From assembly GCF_013407855.1 (NCBI RefSeq), contig NZ_JACBZH010000001.1, forward strand, positions 3,720,001-3,784,000: 64,000 nucleotides of DNA. Reading direction: 5' to 3'. Positions 29,689 to 39,161 of this stretch are shown one piece after another (position 1 is the first letter of the stretch; each line of letters starts with the position of its first letter). Position numbers and translations under genes: made by a program. This stretch comes from Actinopolymorpha rutila (lineage in GTDB: Bacteria > Actinomycetota > Actinomycetes > Propionibacteriales > Actinopolymorphaceae). The notes beneath the pieces were generated by a model. It ran no database searches and had not been told where the DNA came from. It saw only the letters and a list, made by a program, of their open reading frames with translations.

Positions 29689-30868
29689 GTGAAGGCAGCG
29701 GTGTGGCACGGTAAGCGAGACGTCCGCGTCGACGAGGTTCCCGACCGTCATCAAAGAACCCACCGACGCGATCATCCGGACGACGACGACCGCCATCTGC
29801 GGTTCCGACCTGCATCTGTACGAAGTGCTCACGCCGTTCATGACCGAGGGCGACATCCTCGGGCACGAGCCGATCGGCATCGTGGAGGAGGTCGGTGAGC
29901 AGGTCACCCACATCAGGCCGGGCGACCGGGTGGTGGTCCCGTTCAACATCTCCTGTGGCCACTGCTACATGTGCGAGCGGAATCTGCAGAGCCAGTGCGA
30001 GACGACGCAGGTGCGCGACCAGGACAAGGGCGCCGCGTTCTTCGGTTACACGAAGCTGTACGGCCAGGTGCCCGGCGGCCAGGCGGAGTACCTCCGCGTG
30101 CCCCAGGCGCACTACGGACCGATCAAGGTCCCGGAGGGACCGTCCGACGAGCGCTTCGTCTACCTCTCCGACGTGCTGCCCACCGCGTGGCAGGCTGCGG
30201 TGTACGGCGACGTGGGGACCGGCTCGACGGTCGCGGTGTTCGGTCTCGGACCGATCGGCCAGATGTCGTGCCGCGTCGCCGCGCACCTGGGCGCACGCAA
30301 GGTCATCGGCATCGACCTCGTTCCCGAACGCCTCGCGCTGGCCAGGAAGTACGGCGTCGAGACCGTCGACGTGAGCACGGGCAACGTCGGCGACACGATC
30401 CGGGACCTCACCGACGGCCGCGGCGCGGACACGGTCATCGACGCGGTGGGGATGGAGGCGCACGGAGCGCCCCTGGGCAAGGCCGCCCACCAGCTCGTGG
30501 GAATGCTCCCCAAGCCGCTGGCGGCGATGATGACCGAACGCGGCGGCGTCGACCGGCTCTCCGCGCTGCACGCGGCGATCGACGCGGTGCGGCGAGGCGG
30601 GACCATCTCGGTCAGCGGTGTGTACGGCGGCATGGTCGACCCGATGCCCATGATGCAGATGTTCGACAAGCAGGTCACCATCCGGATGGGGCAGGCCAAC
30701 GTCCGGCGCTGGGTCGACGACCTCCTCCCCCTGGTCACCGGCGACGACGACCCGTTGGGGGTGCAGGACTTCGCCACCCACCGGCTACCGCTGAGCGAGG
30801 CGCCGGGGGCTTACCAGATGTTCCAGCACAAGGAGGACGGCGCGATCAAGGTTCTGTTGACGCCATAG
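29689..30868 (+). pseudogene. Zinc-dependent alcohol dehydrogenase, frameshifted near its N terminus
   Basis: The first about 18 residues (KAAVWHGKRDVRVDEVP) are in one frame from GTG 29689. The rest is in the +1 frame: CGSDLH with the catalytic zinc Cys, GHEPIGIVEEVG, the structural zinc CGHCYMCERNLQSQC, and the Rossmann VFGLGPIGQMSCRVAAHLGA. The break lies at about 29738-29747 in the text gaggttcccgaccgtc, where one extra base or two or five missing bases would restore a standard glutathione-independent formaldehyde dehydrogenase/ADH-like enzyme. Internal starts after the break would lose the catalytic Cys. It may be a sequencing error, since the remainder is well preserved. An in-frame GTG at 29677 is an alternative start. 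Confidence 0.8.
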
Positions 30869-31568
30869 CCCTCCGGGCAAGAAGTGGCGCCACCTCGCCC
30901 AGGTCGTGCACATGGTGGTGGTCGGCGCGCTGCGGGCACAGCTCCAACGGGTCGACGTGGATTCCCGTCAGGCCGGCGGCCCGGGCACCGGCCAGGTCGA
31001 AGGCACGGGTGTCGCCGACATACGCGACGTTGTCCGCGCGTACCCGCAGCGCCGCCACCGCCGGGCCGAAGACACGTGGGTCGGGCTTGGCCACACCGAC
31101 GACCTCGCTGTCCACCACACAGGTCACCACGACTCCCGGGCCGGGCCCCACCTGACAGATCGCCTCGTCGCGGAGCAGTTGCTCCACGGTGCCGTTGGAG
31201 TTGGACACGATGCCCAGCTCCAGCAGCTCCGCGCACGCCGCCAGGCCCTCCCGGACTCCGGGGAGCACGTGGCTCCAGAGGTCCGGACGCTCGGCGATCA
31301 TGACCTGCATGTCGCCCAGGCAGGCCGCGGTCTGCTCCTCGGGGACTCCGCACTCCCGCAGGAGCCGTCCGTGGTAGGCGTCCCAGTCGAACGCGCCGTC
31401 GGAGTCGCCCGCGGCCATACCCCGGTGATGGGCTCGCAGGACGACGGACAGGTCGGTGGTGCCGCCGTGGGCCGACACCACCCTGCCCAGCAGACGCGGG
31501 TCGGGCACCACCATCACGCCCCCGACGTCAAGCAACACGGCCTCGATGGCGTCAAGCGACGGGATCAC
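30846..31568 (-). CDS. HAD-superfamily hydrolase
   Basis: The 240-residue protein is a paralog of the HAD hydrolase at 12304-13035. It has the same atypical motif I (VLLDVGGVMVVPD), the Ser motif GIVSNSNGTVEQLL and GVAKPDPRVFGPAV with VAYVGDTRAFDLAGARAAG. It is probably a phosphatase for a small metabolite. The start is GTG at 31568. Its 3' end overlaps the convergent alcohol dehydrogenase pseudogene by 23 bases. The substrate-binding protein gene of the sugar ABC system ends 43 bases upstream of the start in the same direction and may be co-transcribed through it. Confidence 0.82.
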   Translation of the reverse strand: MIPSLDAIEAVLLDVGGVMVVPDPRLLGRVVSAHGGTTDLSVVLRAHHRGMAAGDSDGAFDWDAYHGRLLRECGVPEEQTAACLGDMQVMIAERPDLWSHVLPGVREGLAACAELLELGIVSNSNGTVEQLLRDEAICQVGPGPGVVVTCVVDSEVVGVAKPDPRVFGPAVAALRVRADNVAYVGDTRAFDLAGARAAGLTGIHVDPLELCPQRADHHHVHDLGEVAPLLARRAMASTEP

Positions 31569-31610
31569 GGCACTCCTGGTCTCGATGGGACATGGCCGGC
31601 CGGACGGCCG

Positions 31611-33167
31611 TCACCGGGAGGCGGCGAAGAACGCGCCGAGCTGCTTCTCGACCTCGGCCACCGCCTTGTCCAGGCCGGCGCCGGAGAAGCCCTTCTTCAT
31701 CGCGTCGAGTCCGCGGTTGACGTCCACGGAGCCTGCCTGTACCGGACGCAGGTATCGGGCCATCATGGCGCTGAACTGCGCCAGCTGAGTCTTGATCGGC
31801 TGTTCCTTGAGGGAGAAACCCGCCAGCGGTGACAGTTCGAAGTTGTCGAAGGACTGGGCATAGTCCAGCCAGCGCTTCTCGCTCTCGATCATGTCGCTCG
31901 GGCGGCGTTCCAGCGGGATCCGCCAGGACATCGTGTAGCCCGGGAAGACGTATTCGCTCTTGGCGGTGATCGACTTCTCGTCGTCGGCCTCCCAGTCGGT
32001 TCCCTCCACGCCGTACTCCAGCAGGTCGTGGTTCTCCCGGGCCGACAACCACTCCAGGAACCTCATGCCGTCATCGAGTTGGTCACCCTCCACGTTGAAG
32101 GCCACGTGGTTGGAGGCGCCGAAGGTGGTCAGCTGTTTGGCGTCCTTGTCGGCGTACGGCAGGGTCAGCGTGAGCCGCGCGCCCGGGACCTTGTTGAGGG
32201 TGCCGCCGTAGGTGGTGGTCATCAGGCCGTCGGTCACGCCGACGGCGGCGCCGAACTTCCCCTGGCCGAACAACGAGTAGATGGTCTTCTTGTCGACGTT
32301 GAGCAGGTCGTGGTTGAGGATGCCGTCGGTGTAGTACTTGCGAACCCGCTTGGCGGTGTCGACCTTGCTCGGCACCTCCCAGATCGGGACCACCCGTGCC
32401 TTGCCGGCCCTGGCGTCCGCGGTGCGCATCAACAGGATCGGGATGTTGGAGACCGGCACTCCGATGTACTCCGGCGTGCCTTCCCAGGAGTCGGCGTCGA
32501 ACATCGACAGCGAGCTGTTGATGTAGCCGTTGTCCATGCCGTACGGAATCATCGAACTCTTCTTCTGCTTGACTCCGTAGAGGAAGCGTTCGAACTCCTC
32601 GAACGTCTCCACCTCACCGTCGGCGAGATCCTGGCGGATCATGAAGCCGATCAGCGAGGTCGCGTTGTTCACCTGCGGCACACCCCACAGCTTTCCGCCG
32701 AACTTCGACGTCTGAATGGTGCGCTCGTTGATCGTCTCGACCAGGTTGGGGTACTTCTTCGCCTTCCACACCGTGTCCAGGTCGAAGATCGCACCGTCAC
32801 CGGCGAGCTTGGCGTGGTGCAGCCAGTCCGCCTCCAGCGAACCGGTGAACTTCTCCTTGGAGGTGTACTTCAACAGCTCCGCCTGGGAGTAGTTGCTCCA
32901 TCCGATCCACCGGATGTCCAGCGTCAGGCCGGTGTCCGCCGCCAACTTCTTGTTGACAGCGGACGGGACGCGGTTCCAACCCGACGGGACGTCACCGGGT
33001 TCGAGGAAGACCAGCTTCTTCGACGCGGTGGTGGAACGATCGGCCTCACCGCAGGCCGCCAGGACGCTCCCGGCAGTCAGCCCGCCTACAACGGCGCCGG
33101 CACCGTGCAGGAACGACCGCCGGCTGAGGAGGGGCCGGCCGGACGGCAGGTCGGGACGTCGGTACAT
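31611..33167 (-). CDS. Extracellular solute-binding lipoprotein of a CUT1 ABC system
   Basis: The 518-residue protein begins with a twin-arginine signal (SRRSFLHGAG) followed by a lipobox LAAC near residue 41, so it is a Tat-exported lipoprotein. The mature part is a family-1 binding protein, long in the manner of LplA-type oligosaccharide binders, with WGVPQVNNATSLIGFMIRQDL and FLEWLSARENHDLLEYGVEG. It would capture an oligosaccharide and deliver it to the two permeases encoded just upstream. The start at 33167 follows AAAGGAAAG-like bases. A longer open frame would run back into the permease gene. Confidence 0.88.
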   Translation of the reverse strand: MYRRPDLPSGRPLLSRRSFLHGAGAVVGGLTAGSVLAACGEADRSTTASKKLVFLEPGDVPSGWNRVPSAVNKKLAADTGLTLDIRWIGWSNYSQAELLKYTSKEKFTGSLEADWLHHAKLAGDGAIFDLDTVWKAKKYPNLVETINERTIQTSKFGGKLWGVPQVNNATSLIGFMIRQDLADGEVETFEEFERFLYGVKQKKSSMIPYGMDNGYINSSLSMFDADSWEGTPEYIGVPVSNIPILLMRTADARAGKARVVPIWEVPSKVDTAKRVRKYYTDGILNHDLLNVDKKTIYSLFGQGKFGAAVGVTDGLMTTTYGGTLNKVPGARLTLTLPYADKDAKQLTTFGASNHVAFNVEGDQLDDGMRFLEWLSARENHDLLEYGVEGTDWEADDEKSITAKSEYVFPGYTMSWRIPLERRPSDMIESEKRWLDYAQSFDNFELSPLAGFSLKEQPIKTQLAQFSAMMARYLRPVQAGSVDVNRGLDAMKKGFSGAGLDKAVAEVEKQLGAFFAASR

Positions 33168-33184
33168 GGTGCTTTCCTTCCGAG

Positions 33185-34057
33185 TCAACCCTTGGTGGCG
33201 CCGAGGGTGAGTCCCCTGACGAAGTAACGCTGAACGAAGGGGTAGGCGAGGATGATCGGGCCGATGGTGATCAGCACCAGGGCCATGCGCAGCTGGAAGA
33301 TCGGGACGTCGGCCGTGCTGCCGACCTGGATCGCCTGCGCCGAGTCCACGTTGGCGATCATGTTCTGCAACAGCAGCTGCAGCGGGAAGCGGTCCGGGTC
33401 GGAGATGAACAGCAGCGCCATGAACCATTCGTTCCAGTAGTGCAGCGCGTAGAACAACCCGACCGTGGCGAGGATCGGCTTGGCGATGGGAAGCACGATC
33501 CGGAAGAGGATCGTGAGCTCGGAGGCCCCGTCGATGCGGGCCGAGTCCAGCACGTCCACCGGCAGCGTCCGGAAGTACGCCACCATGACGAAGACCAGGA
33601 ACGGCGACACGAGGTTGGGCAGGATCACCGACCAGTAGGTGTCGGTGAGGTGGAGATACTGCGTGACCAGGATGTAGAAGGGCACCAGCCCGCCGCTGAA
33701 GAGCATCGGCAGGTACGTCATCCCCGTGAGCGGCTTGCTGATCCAGCGCAGCCGGCCCGCGATGACGTAGGCGAGGGCGGCGGTCACCACCAGGGCGATC
33801 GAGGTGCCGACCACGGTGATGAAGACGCTGGCGAGGTACGCCAGGCCGACCCGCGGGCCGGTCAACAGCGCGTGGTAGGCGGCCAGGCTGAACTCCCGAG
33901 GCCACAGGGTGTAGCCGTGGGCGACCAGCTCCCGCTCCGAGGTGAGTGACGAGGCGACCACCAGCCAGAACGGCAGCAGGCAGGCCACCGCGAAAGCGGC
34001 CGAGACCACGGTGGCGACGACGCGGAACCCGTCGACGTCGCGGCGACTCCTCATCAC
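33185..34057 (-). CDS. Carbohydrate ABC transporter permease (LplC-like)
   Basis: The 290-residue protein has six membrane segments and the cytoplasmic EAA loop ARIDGASELTILFRIVLPIAKPILA (about residue 192), which docks to the ATPase. It is of the LplC/YtcP type and ends with the usual RYFVRGLTLGATKG. It overlaps the LplB-type permease by four bases (ATGA) and precedes the binding-protein gene by 17 bases. No ATPase gene is present, as is common for actinobacterial CUT1 systems that share an MsiK-type ATPase. Confidence 0.9.
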   Translation of the reverse strand: MMRSRRDVDGFRVVATVVSAAFAVACLLPFWLVVASSLTSERELVAHGYTLWPREFSLAAYHALLTGPRVGLAYLASVFITVVGTSIALVVTAALAYVIAGRLRWISKPLTGMTYLPMLFSGGLVPFYILVTQYLHLTDTYWSVILPNLVSPFLVFVMVAYFRTLPVDVLDSARIDGASELTILFRIVLPIAKPILATVGLFYALHYWNEWFMALLFISDPDRFPLQLLLQNMIANVDSAQAIQVGSTADVPIFQLRMALVLITIGPIILAYPFVQRYFVRGLTLGATKG

Positions 34058-35064
34058 ATCAGCCCCGACTTCCTGGCGTACCGACGCGCCAGCAGCGTCG
34101 CCACCGAGACGAACACCAGGCCGACCACCGACTGCATCAGCCCGATGGCGGCGGTCATGCCGAAGTCGCCGAGGGTGCGCAGGGCACGGAAGACGTAGGT
34201 GTCGATCACGTCGGTGGTGGGGAACAACGCGCCGTTGTCACCGACGATGGCGTAGATGGTGGCGAAGTCGCCGTAGAAGATCCGGCCGATGTTGAGCAGC
34301 AACAGGACCAGCATGGTCGGTACGAGCATCGGCAGCGTGATGTGCCACGCCAGCTTCCGGCTGCTCGCGCCGTCGATCCGGCCCGCCTCGTAGACCTCCT
34401 CCGGGATCGAGGTGATGGTGGCCAGGTAGATGATCGAGAGGTACCCCGACATCTGCCAGACCTTCAGCACGGTGAGGATCCACGGCCACGCGCCCGGCTC
34501 GGCATACCAGTTCACCTGGGGCAGGCCGAACGATGTCAACCACTCGTTGACCATGCCGCCGCCTCCACCGATTCCCTGGAGGAAGCCCTGCAGCATCAGG
34601 CTGACCACGACCGGGGAGATGAAGTACGGCAGGAAGATGGTGGACTGCAACAGCCGCTTGACGTACCTCAGCCTGATCTCGTTCAGGAAGATCGCCAGCA
34701 GCACCGAGGAGACCGTCGTGGCGACCAGGAACAGGCTGTTCAGGAACAGCGTGTTGAACAACACCCGGCCCGCGTCCCCCGACCCGAGGAAGAACCGGAA
34801 GTTCTCCACACCGTTCCAGGGACTGCCGAGGATGCCCTCGCTGACGTTGTAGCTCTTGAACGCCACCACGATGCCGACCATCGGTGCGTACGAGAAGACC
34901 GCGAAGAACACGATCCCGGGAACGGCCAGCAGCCAGATGCTCCTGTCCCTGGCCACTCCGCGCCGGCCCTGGCCCCGCCGAACCGAACCACCCGGGCCGA
35001 CCGCGCCGGCCGGACCCGCCTCACCGGTCTCCGGCACCATCGCGGGTCCGGACACGAGCGTCAT
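34054..35064 (-). CDS. Carbohydrate ABC transporter permease (LplB-like)
   Basis: The 336-residue protein has a 40-residue Gly/Arg-rich cytosolic leader. Six membrane segments follow, with an EAA loop EVYEAGRIDGASSRKLAWHITLPML near residue 225. It matches LplB-type permeases of polysaccharide and oligosaccharide importers. It is the first of the three transport genes, 67 bases after the large secreted glycosidase gene, and its stop overlaps the next permease. The operon order is glycosidase, permease, permease, binding protein. Confidence 0.9.
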   Translation of the reverse strand: MTLVSGPAMVPETGEAGPAGAVGPGGSVRRGQGRRGVARDRSIWLLAVPGIVFFAVFSYAPMVGIVVAFKSYNVSEGILGSPWNGVENFRFFLGSGDAGRVLFNTLFLNSLFLVATTVSSVLLAIFLNEIRLRYVKRLLQSTIFLPYFISPVVVSLMLQGFLQGIGGGGGMVNEWLTSFGLPQVNWYAEPGAWPWILTVLKVWQMSGYLSIIYLATITSIPEEVYEAGRIDGASSRKLAWHITLPMLVPTMLVLLLLNIGRIFYGDFATIYAIVGDNGALFPTTDVIDTYVFRALRTLGDFGMTAAIGLMQSVVGLVFVSVATLLARRYARKSGLM

Positions 35065-35131
35065 GAGCGGCTCTTCTCGTACGCCGGCAGGGTCCGCGCC
35101 GGCCGGACGCGCTCCGGCAGGACGCGGCCGG

Positions 35132-38122
35132 TCACCGCAGCCCCACCGTCGCGCAGCGATCCTCCAGCGTCACCGACTGGCCGACCGTCAGTTGGCGAAG
35201 CCCGCACTGCCGGCCGGGCGCCACGAGGTTGCCGTCGAGCTTCACCCGACCGGACCGTGCGCTGACCTCGACATCGAGATCGCGGCCCTGGACCGTGATG
35301 CCGTCCACTCCCCCGTCGGCCCCGGGCAGCAGGACGAACGTGGGCGTGCCACGGTCCATGCGGTAACCGTTGTTCATCCACACCGCGTCGATGACGGTGG
35401 CCACCCCGAACAGGCTCGGCCGCTGCCCGGCTGCGAAGGGACCCGACTCGTCCCACTGGTAGCGCTCGGCGAACATGTTCGTGGCCACGATGTCGCGCAG
35501 CATCGCGTTTGACAGCGTGTCGGCCCGGTCGACGTCGCCGTTGGCCAGCAGCCCGTAGATGGTGTAGCTGGTGATGCCGTACCGCACGTCGTTGGTGTTC
35601 GCCCCGAACCCGGCCAGCGGCAGCTTCGGGTCGTAGATGCTGTCGAACCTCTCCAGCAGGCCGGTGGCGTGCACGCGGTCCATCGTGCGTACGTTCAGCG
35701 CGGGGGTCGCGGACATGACGTTGCCGGCCAGCTTCACCCCGGTCGTCGGGTCGTACTTCTGCGGGGGCTGCGCGGTCGGCGACTCCCAGAACCACTCGTA
35801 CATGTTCGCGTTCAGCGTCTCGAAGCGCTGGTCCCAGAACGCCACGTCGTCCGGGAGGTTCAACCGGTCGGCGATCCGCCGGGCGAAGTCGGTGTCGACC
35901 AACGCGTGGGACACGAAGGCGAGGTCCTTGTTGTTGGCGTTGGTGTCGCCGCTGTACTTCGGATGGTCCTGCTTGTACACCAGCAGCCGCCGCAGCGCCG
36001 GGTAGACGCGGCGCAGCCGGGCGTCGTCGCCGGTCAGCGTCCACAGCGTCCACGCCGTCTGCGCCTCGCGGGCCGGCAGGAACTCCCCCGGCAGCGCGCC
36101 GTCGTCACCGACCAGCCGGAGCAGACCTTCCAGGGCACCCCAGGCCGCGTCCGGATCGACGTAGGCCAGGAACTGCATCCCGATGGAGGAGTCCCAGGAC
36201 GCGGTGACCGCCGCCTTCGCCGGACCGTGCAGGTACAGGGCCGGCTTGCCGGTCGCGAGCTGCGGGAACGGGTTGTCAACCTCCGGTTGCGGAGGTAGCA
36301 CGTCGGAGACCAGGAACGTCCAGGACCGGTAGTACATCTTCCGGACCCGCGCTGCCGACACGCCCCGGGCGTCGACACCGTGCAGGCCGAAGTCGCGGGG
36401 GCGAGGCGCCTTCGCCAGCACGCCGTCGAAGTAGGCGGCGTTGCCAGCCGCGGTCGCCTCGGGGTCCGCGTGCTGCGCGGCCACGGCCCGTGCTGTCGCC
36501 TGCGCGGCGGCGCCGTCCCCGACCGCGAAACCGGTGCCCACCGTGGAGTTCACCGATGAGTTGCCCGTCCCGGACAGGGACGCCGACCAGTAGCCGTTGG
36601 TGGTGCCCGGTTCGGCGAGCGTGGGTCCACCGCGGGACCACGCGTCCCGGTCGGCGTAGAACACCGGCGCCGACGCACCCGCCGGCAGGGCGACCGCGTA
36701 GGTGAAGCCGTCCCCGGCGATCGTGATCACGCGCGAGTCCGGTTCGTACGTGGGCGTTCCGAAGTACTGACCGGACAGCTGGGACGTCGCGCCGGTGTCG
36801 CCGGCAGTGACCTTCACCGACCGGGTGAGCGCGTCCACGCCGTGGAAGGTGTCCCGCACCTCGGCGTCACTTCCGTCCGGGAAGGTCGCCGTCGTGGTGA
36901 GCAGGTGCGGCATCCACGTGGTGCGCCGCTGCTGGGCGCCGACCAGCCACGGGCCGACCGGAGCCTGCAGGGACACCCGGTCGAAGCTCGCGGTGGTCTG
37001 GAAGCCGTTGACGAACAGGCGGAGGTTGATCCGCTTCGTGCCGGACCATCCGGTGATCTTGCGCAGGTCGTAGCTGAACGTGCCGAGCTGGGTGGAGTTG
37101 TTCTGCACGATGACGTCCGCGCCCTGGCCGTCGTTGACCTTGATCGCCCAGAACTTGTCCGCGCGGTCGACCTTCACCTTCAGGATCGGGTAGCGGTCCA
37201 GGTCGGCCACCACGGAGCGGGTGACGAAGCCGTACCACGTGCCGGTCGACTGCGGAACCGTGAGGTTCAACCGCCCGTCGGACACGGTCGGTTTCACCGC
37301 CCCGGACGGCACCCAGCCGACGTCGAGGCCGGTTTCGAAGTCGTCGGAGAACGCCTCCTGGGTGGTGGCGGCGGACAGGAACCGAACCTCGTCGACCTGG
37401 GTGGAGGACTGGTAGCCGGTGGTGAAGATCCGCACGGTCACCGACTTCGTGCCTGACCAGCCGGTGGCCTTCTTCAGGTCGTAGAAGTACACCCCGCTCG
37501 CCGTCGTGGTCGCCTGCAGCACGGTGTCGACCGGCTGGGTTCCGTCGTTGACCTTCAGACCCCAACCCTGCGTGGCGTCCGGCACACTGATCCGGACCGT
37601 CGGGAACCGGTCGACGTCGACGGTGAAGGCCCGGCTCGCGTAGCCGTAACTGGTGCCCGTGGTGTTGGTGTTCTCCAACTGCAGTACGCCGCGACTGATG
37701 CGGAGGTAGGTGTTCGCCGACGGCGTCCAGTCGCCGACGGCGTTGAAGTCGTCGCCTCCACCGGTCCGCGCGGTGACGAACCCGGGTGCATCCCCCGCGG
37801 GGCGCTGGTTCGTCATCAACAGGTCGTCCAGCCGGGGCGCCTGGTCGTTGGCGTAGTAGCCGGCGTTCAGCGGCAGGTCCGGCCGGTCACTCTGCTTCGC
37901 GGGCGGGTCGTCGGACAGGACGTCGTAAGGATTGACCACGATCCGGCTGCGGGGAAGGCTCAGCCACCGCGGCCCGCTCGGGCCGGAGTCGGCCAGGTCG
38001 CTCGCCCGGGGCGCTTGGGGTGCGCTGGGCTCCGCGTGTGAGACCGGAGCCGGTCCCGCCACCATGACGGCGGAGACGACGGATGTGACCGCGAGCAGGC
38101 AGAACGCGCGAAGCCCAGACAT
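35132..38122 (-). CDS. Large secreted (alpha/alpha)6-type glycoside hydrolase
   Basis: The 996-residue protein has a Sec signal peptide (cleavage near VSHAEPSA). Two similar beta-rich domains of about 130 residues follow (each with KVNDG and a TGWSGTK turn), which look like carbohydrate-binding modules. The C-terminal half (about 600-930) resembles trehalase/GH63-like (alpha/alpha)6 barrels, with SWDSSIGMQFLAYVDPDAA and GALPGEFLPAREAQTAWTLW. It probably cuts an extracellular polysaccharide or glycoside imported by the downstream ABC system. The family cannot be fixed by eye. GGAGAAGG precedes the ATG, and a palindrome lies 18 bases upstream. Confidence 0.68.
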   Translation of the reverse strand: MSGLRAFCLLAVTSVVSAVMVAGPAPVSHAEPSAPQAPRASDLADSGPSGPRWLSLPRSRIVVNPYDVLSDDPPAKQSDRPDLPLNAGYYANDQAPRLDDLLMTNQRPAGDAPGFVTARTGGGDDFNAVGDWTPSANTYLRISRGVLQLENTNTTGTSYGYASRAFTVDVDRFPTVRISVPDATQGWGLKVNDGTQPVDTVLQATTTASGVYFYDLKKATGWSGTKSVTVRIFTTGYQSSTQVDEVRFLSAATTQEAFSDDFETGLDVGWVPSGAVKPTVSDGRLNLTVPQSTGTWYGFVTRSVVADLDRYPILKVKVDRADKFWAIKVNDGQGADVIVQNNSTQLGTFSYDLRKITGWSGTKRINLRLFVNGFQTTASFDRVSLQAPVGPWLVGAQQRRTTWMPHLLTTTATFPDGSDAEVRDTFHGVDALTRSVKVTAGDTGATSQLSGQYFGTPTYEPDSRVITIAGDGFTYAVALPAGASAPVFYADRDAWSRGGPTLAEPGTTNGYWSASLSGTGNSSVNSTVGTGFAVGDGAAAQATARAVAAQHADPEATAAGNAAYFDGVLAKAPRPRDFGLHGVDARGVSAARVRKMYYRSWTFLVSDVLPPQPEVDNPFPQLATGKPALYLHGPAKAAVTASWDSSIGMQFLAYVDPDAAWGALEGLLRLVGDDGALPGEFLPAREAQTAWTLWTLTGDDARLRRVYPALRRLLVYKQDHPKYSGDTNANNKDLAFVSHALVDTDFARRIADRLNLPDDVAFWDQRFETLNANMYEWFWESPTAQPPQKYDPTTGVKLAGNVMSATPALNVRTMDRVHATGLLERFDSIYDPKLPLAGFGANTNDVRYGITSYTIYGLLANGDVDRADTLSNAMLRDIVATNMFAERYQWDESGPFAAGQRPSLFGVATVIDAVWMNNGYRMDRGTPTFVLLPGADGGVDGITVQGRDLDVEVSARSGRVKLDGNLVAPGRQCGLRQLTVGQSVTLEDRCATVGLR

Positions 38123-38140
38123 GGCACCTTCTCCAGGGCG

Positions 38141-38162
38141 GATACCGGAATAGACCGGTATC
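38141..38162. promoter_or_regulatory. Palindromic operator upstream of the glycosidase/ABC operon
   Basis: gataccgg (38141-38148) and ccggtatc (38155-38162) form a perfect 8-bp inverted repeat with a 6-base centre, aataga. It lies 18 bases before the glycosidase start and 123 bases before the divergent GntR regulator gene. The size and AT-containing centre suit a GntR/HutC dimer, so it is the likely operator. Binding is inferred. Confidence 0.6.
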
Positions 38163-38285
38163 GTGACGCCGGATGATCTTGGCTGTCAACGCCTGTGCTG
38201 TCTATTTCGGCCCGGGTTAGGGTTTCGGACACCTGGCGTTCGCCGAACACGTCGAGCGCTGCAGCCGAAGGGAGACCAGCCGGGC

Positions 38286-39041
38286 ATGCCCCGCCACAAG
38301 CACGTCGTCGCCACCGACCTGCCCGACCTCGACCGAAAGGACATCGAGGGCAACGGCAAGGGCCCCTGGCTGCGCGCGAATCTCACCGCGCTGATCCTCA
38401 GCATGTCGCCCGGCGACCTCTTTCCCAGCGAGCGGGTTCTCGCCGAGCGCTACGGCGTGGCCAGGATGACGGTCAGCCGGGAGATGGCGAGCCTGGCCAA
38501 CAGCGGGCTGCTCGAACGCGTTCCCGGCCGCGGCACCTTCGTCCGCCGGCCGAGCGGCATGGTGGAGACGCTGTCCAGCTTCACCGACCTGCGTACGTGG
38601 TACCACGCGACGGCACGCATCATCTCGGTACGCACGGTCAGACCCACCCGGCACGAACGCGCCACCCTCGGACTCGGCCCGGAGGAGGACGTGGTGGCCC
38701 TCCATCGCGTCCGGTTGACCGAGGGCCGGCCGATGGCCGTCGAACGCGTGAAGCTGCCGGCCCGCCGGTTCCCCGGCCTGAACCGGCGCGGACTGGAGGG
38801 ACGCTCGCTGTACGGCGTACTCGCCTCGGAGTACGACACCCACGCCTACTCCGCCGAGCAGACCATCACGGTGAGCAGACTCGACGCCCGGGACGCCGAA
38901 CTGCTCGAGGTCGAGGAGGGCTCGCCCGCCATGCGCATCGACCGGATCACCCACGACAACCTGGGCGCGGTGATGGACATGAGCACCGCGCTGTGCCACC
39001 CGGACCGCTACAGCGTGCAGATCCACATCGGGCTCGGCTGA
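38286..39041 (+). CDS. GntR/HutC-family regulator with UTRA domain
   Basis: The 251-residue protein has a GntR winged helix (about 25-95, with GDLFPSERVLAERYGVARMTVSREMASLA) and a C-terminal UTRA ligand domain (about 110-245, with VVALHRVRLTEGRPMAVERVKLP and EEGSPAMRIDRITHD). UTRA domains bind small sugars or sugar phosphates. The gene is divergent from the glycosidase/ABC operon and is almost certainly its repressor. GGGAG lies about a dozen bases before the ATG. Earlier in-frame starts would pass through the operator region and are rejected. Confidence 0.88.
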   Translation: MPRHKHVVATDLPDLDRKDIEGNGKGPWLRANLTALILSMSPGDLFPSERVLAERYGVARMTVSREMASLANSGLLERVPGRGTFVRRPSGMVETLSSFTDLRTWYHATARIISVRTVRPTRHERATLGLGPEEDVVALHRVRLTEGRPMAVERVKLPARRFPGLNRRGLEGRSLYGVLASEYDTHAYSAEQTITVSRLDARDAELLEVEEGSPAMRIDRITHDNLGAVMDMSTALCHPDRYSVQIHIGLG

Positions 39042-39080
39042 TCGAGCCCGAGAGCCTGAAGACCGCTTCCCCGAGCCCGC

Positions 39081-39124
39081 AACGGCGAACGGCGGGCCGC
39101 GGCATGGAGCCGCGACTCGCCGTT
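39081..39124. terminator. Hairpin between GntR and the PEP-mutase-like gene
   Basis: aacggcga (39081-39088) pairs with tcgccgtt (39117-39124). Inside them cgcggc (39098-39103) pairs with gccgcg (39109-39114), making an interrupted stem-loop between two convergent genes. It could terminate both. No poly-T tract follows beyond a short ttccgctt. Confidence 0.5.
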
Positions 39125-39161
39125 TCCGCTTCTGGGGCAGAGATTTCTCAGGCAGGATCTC

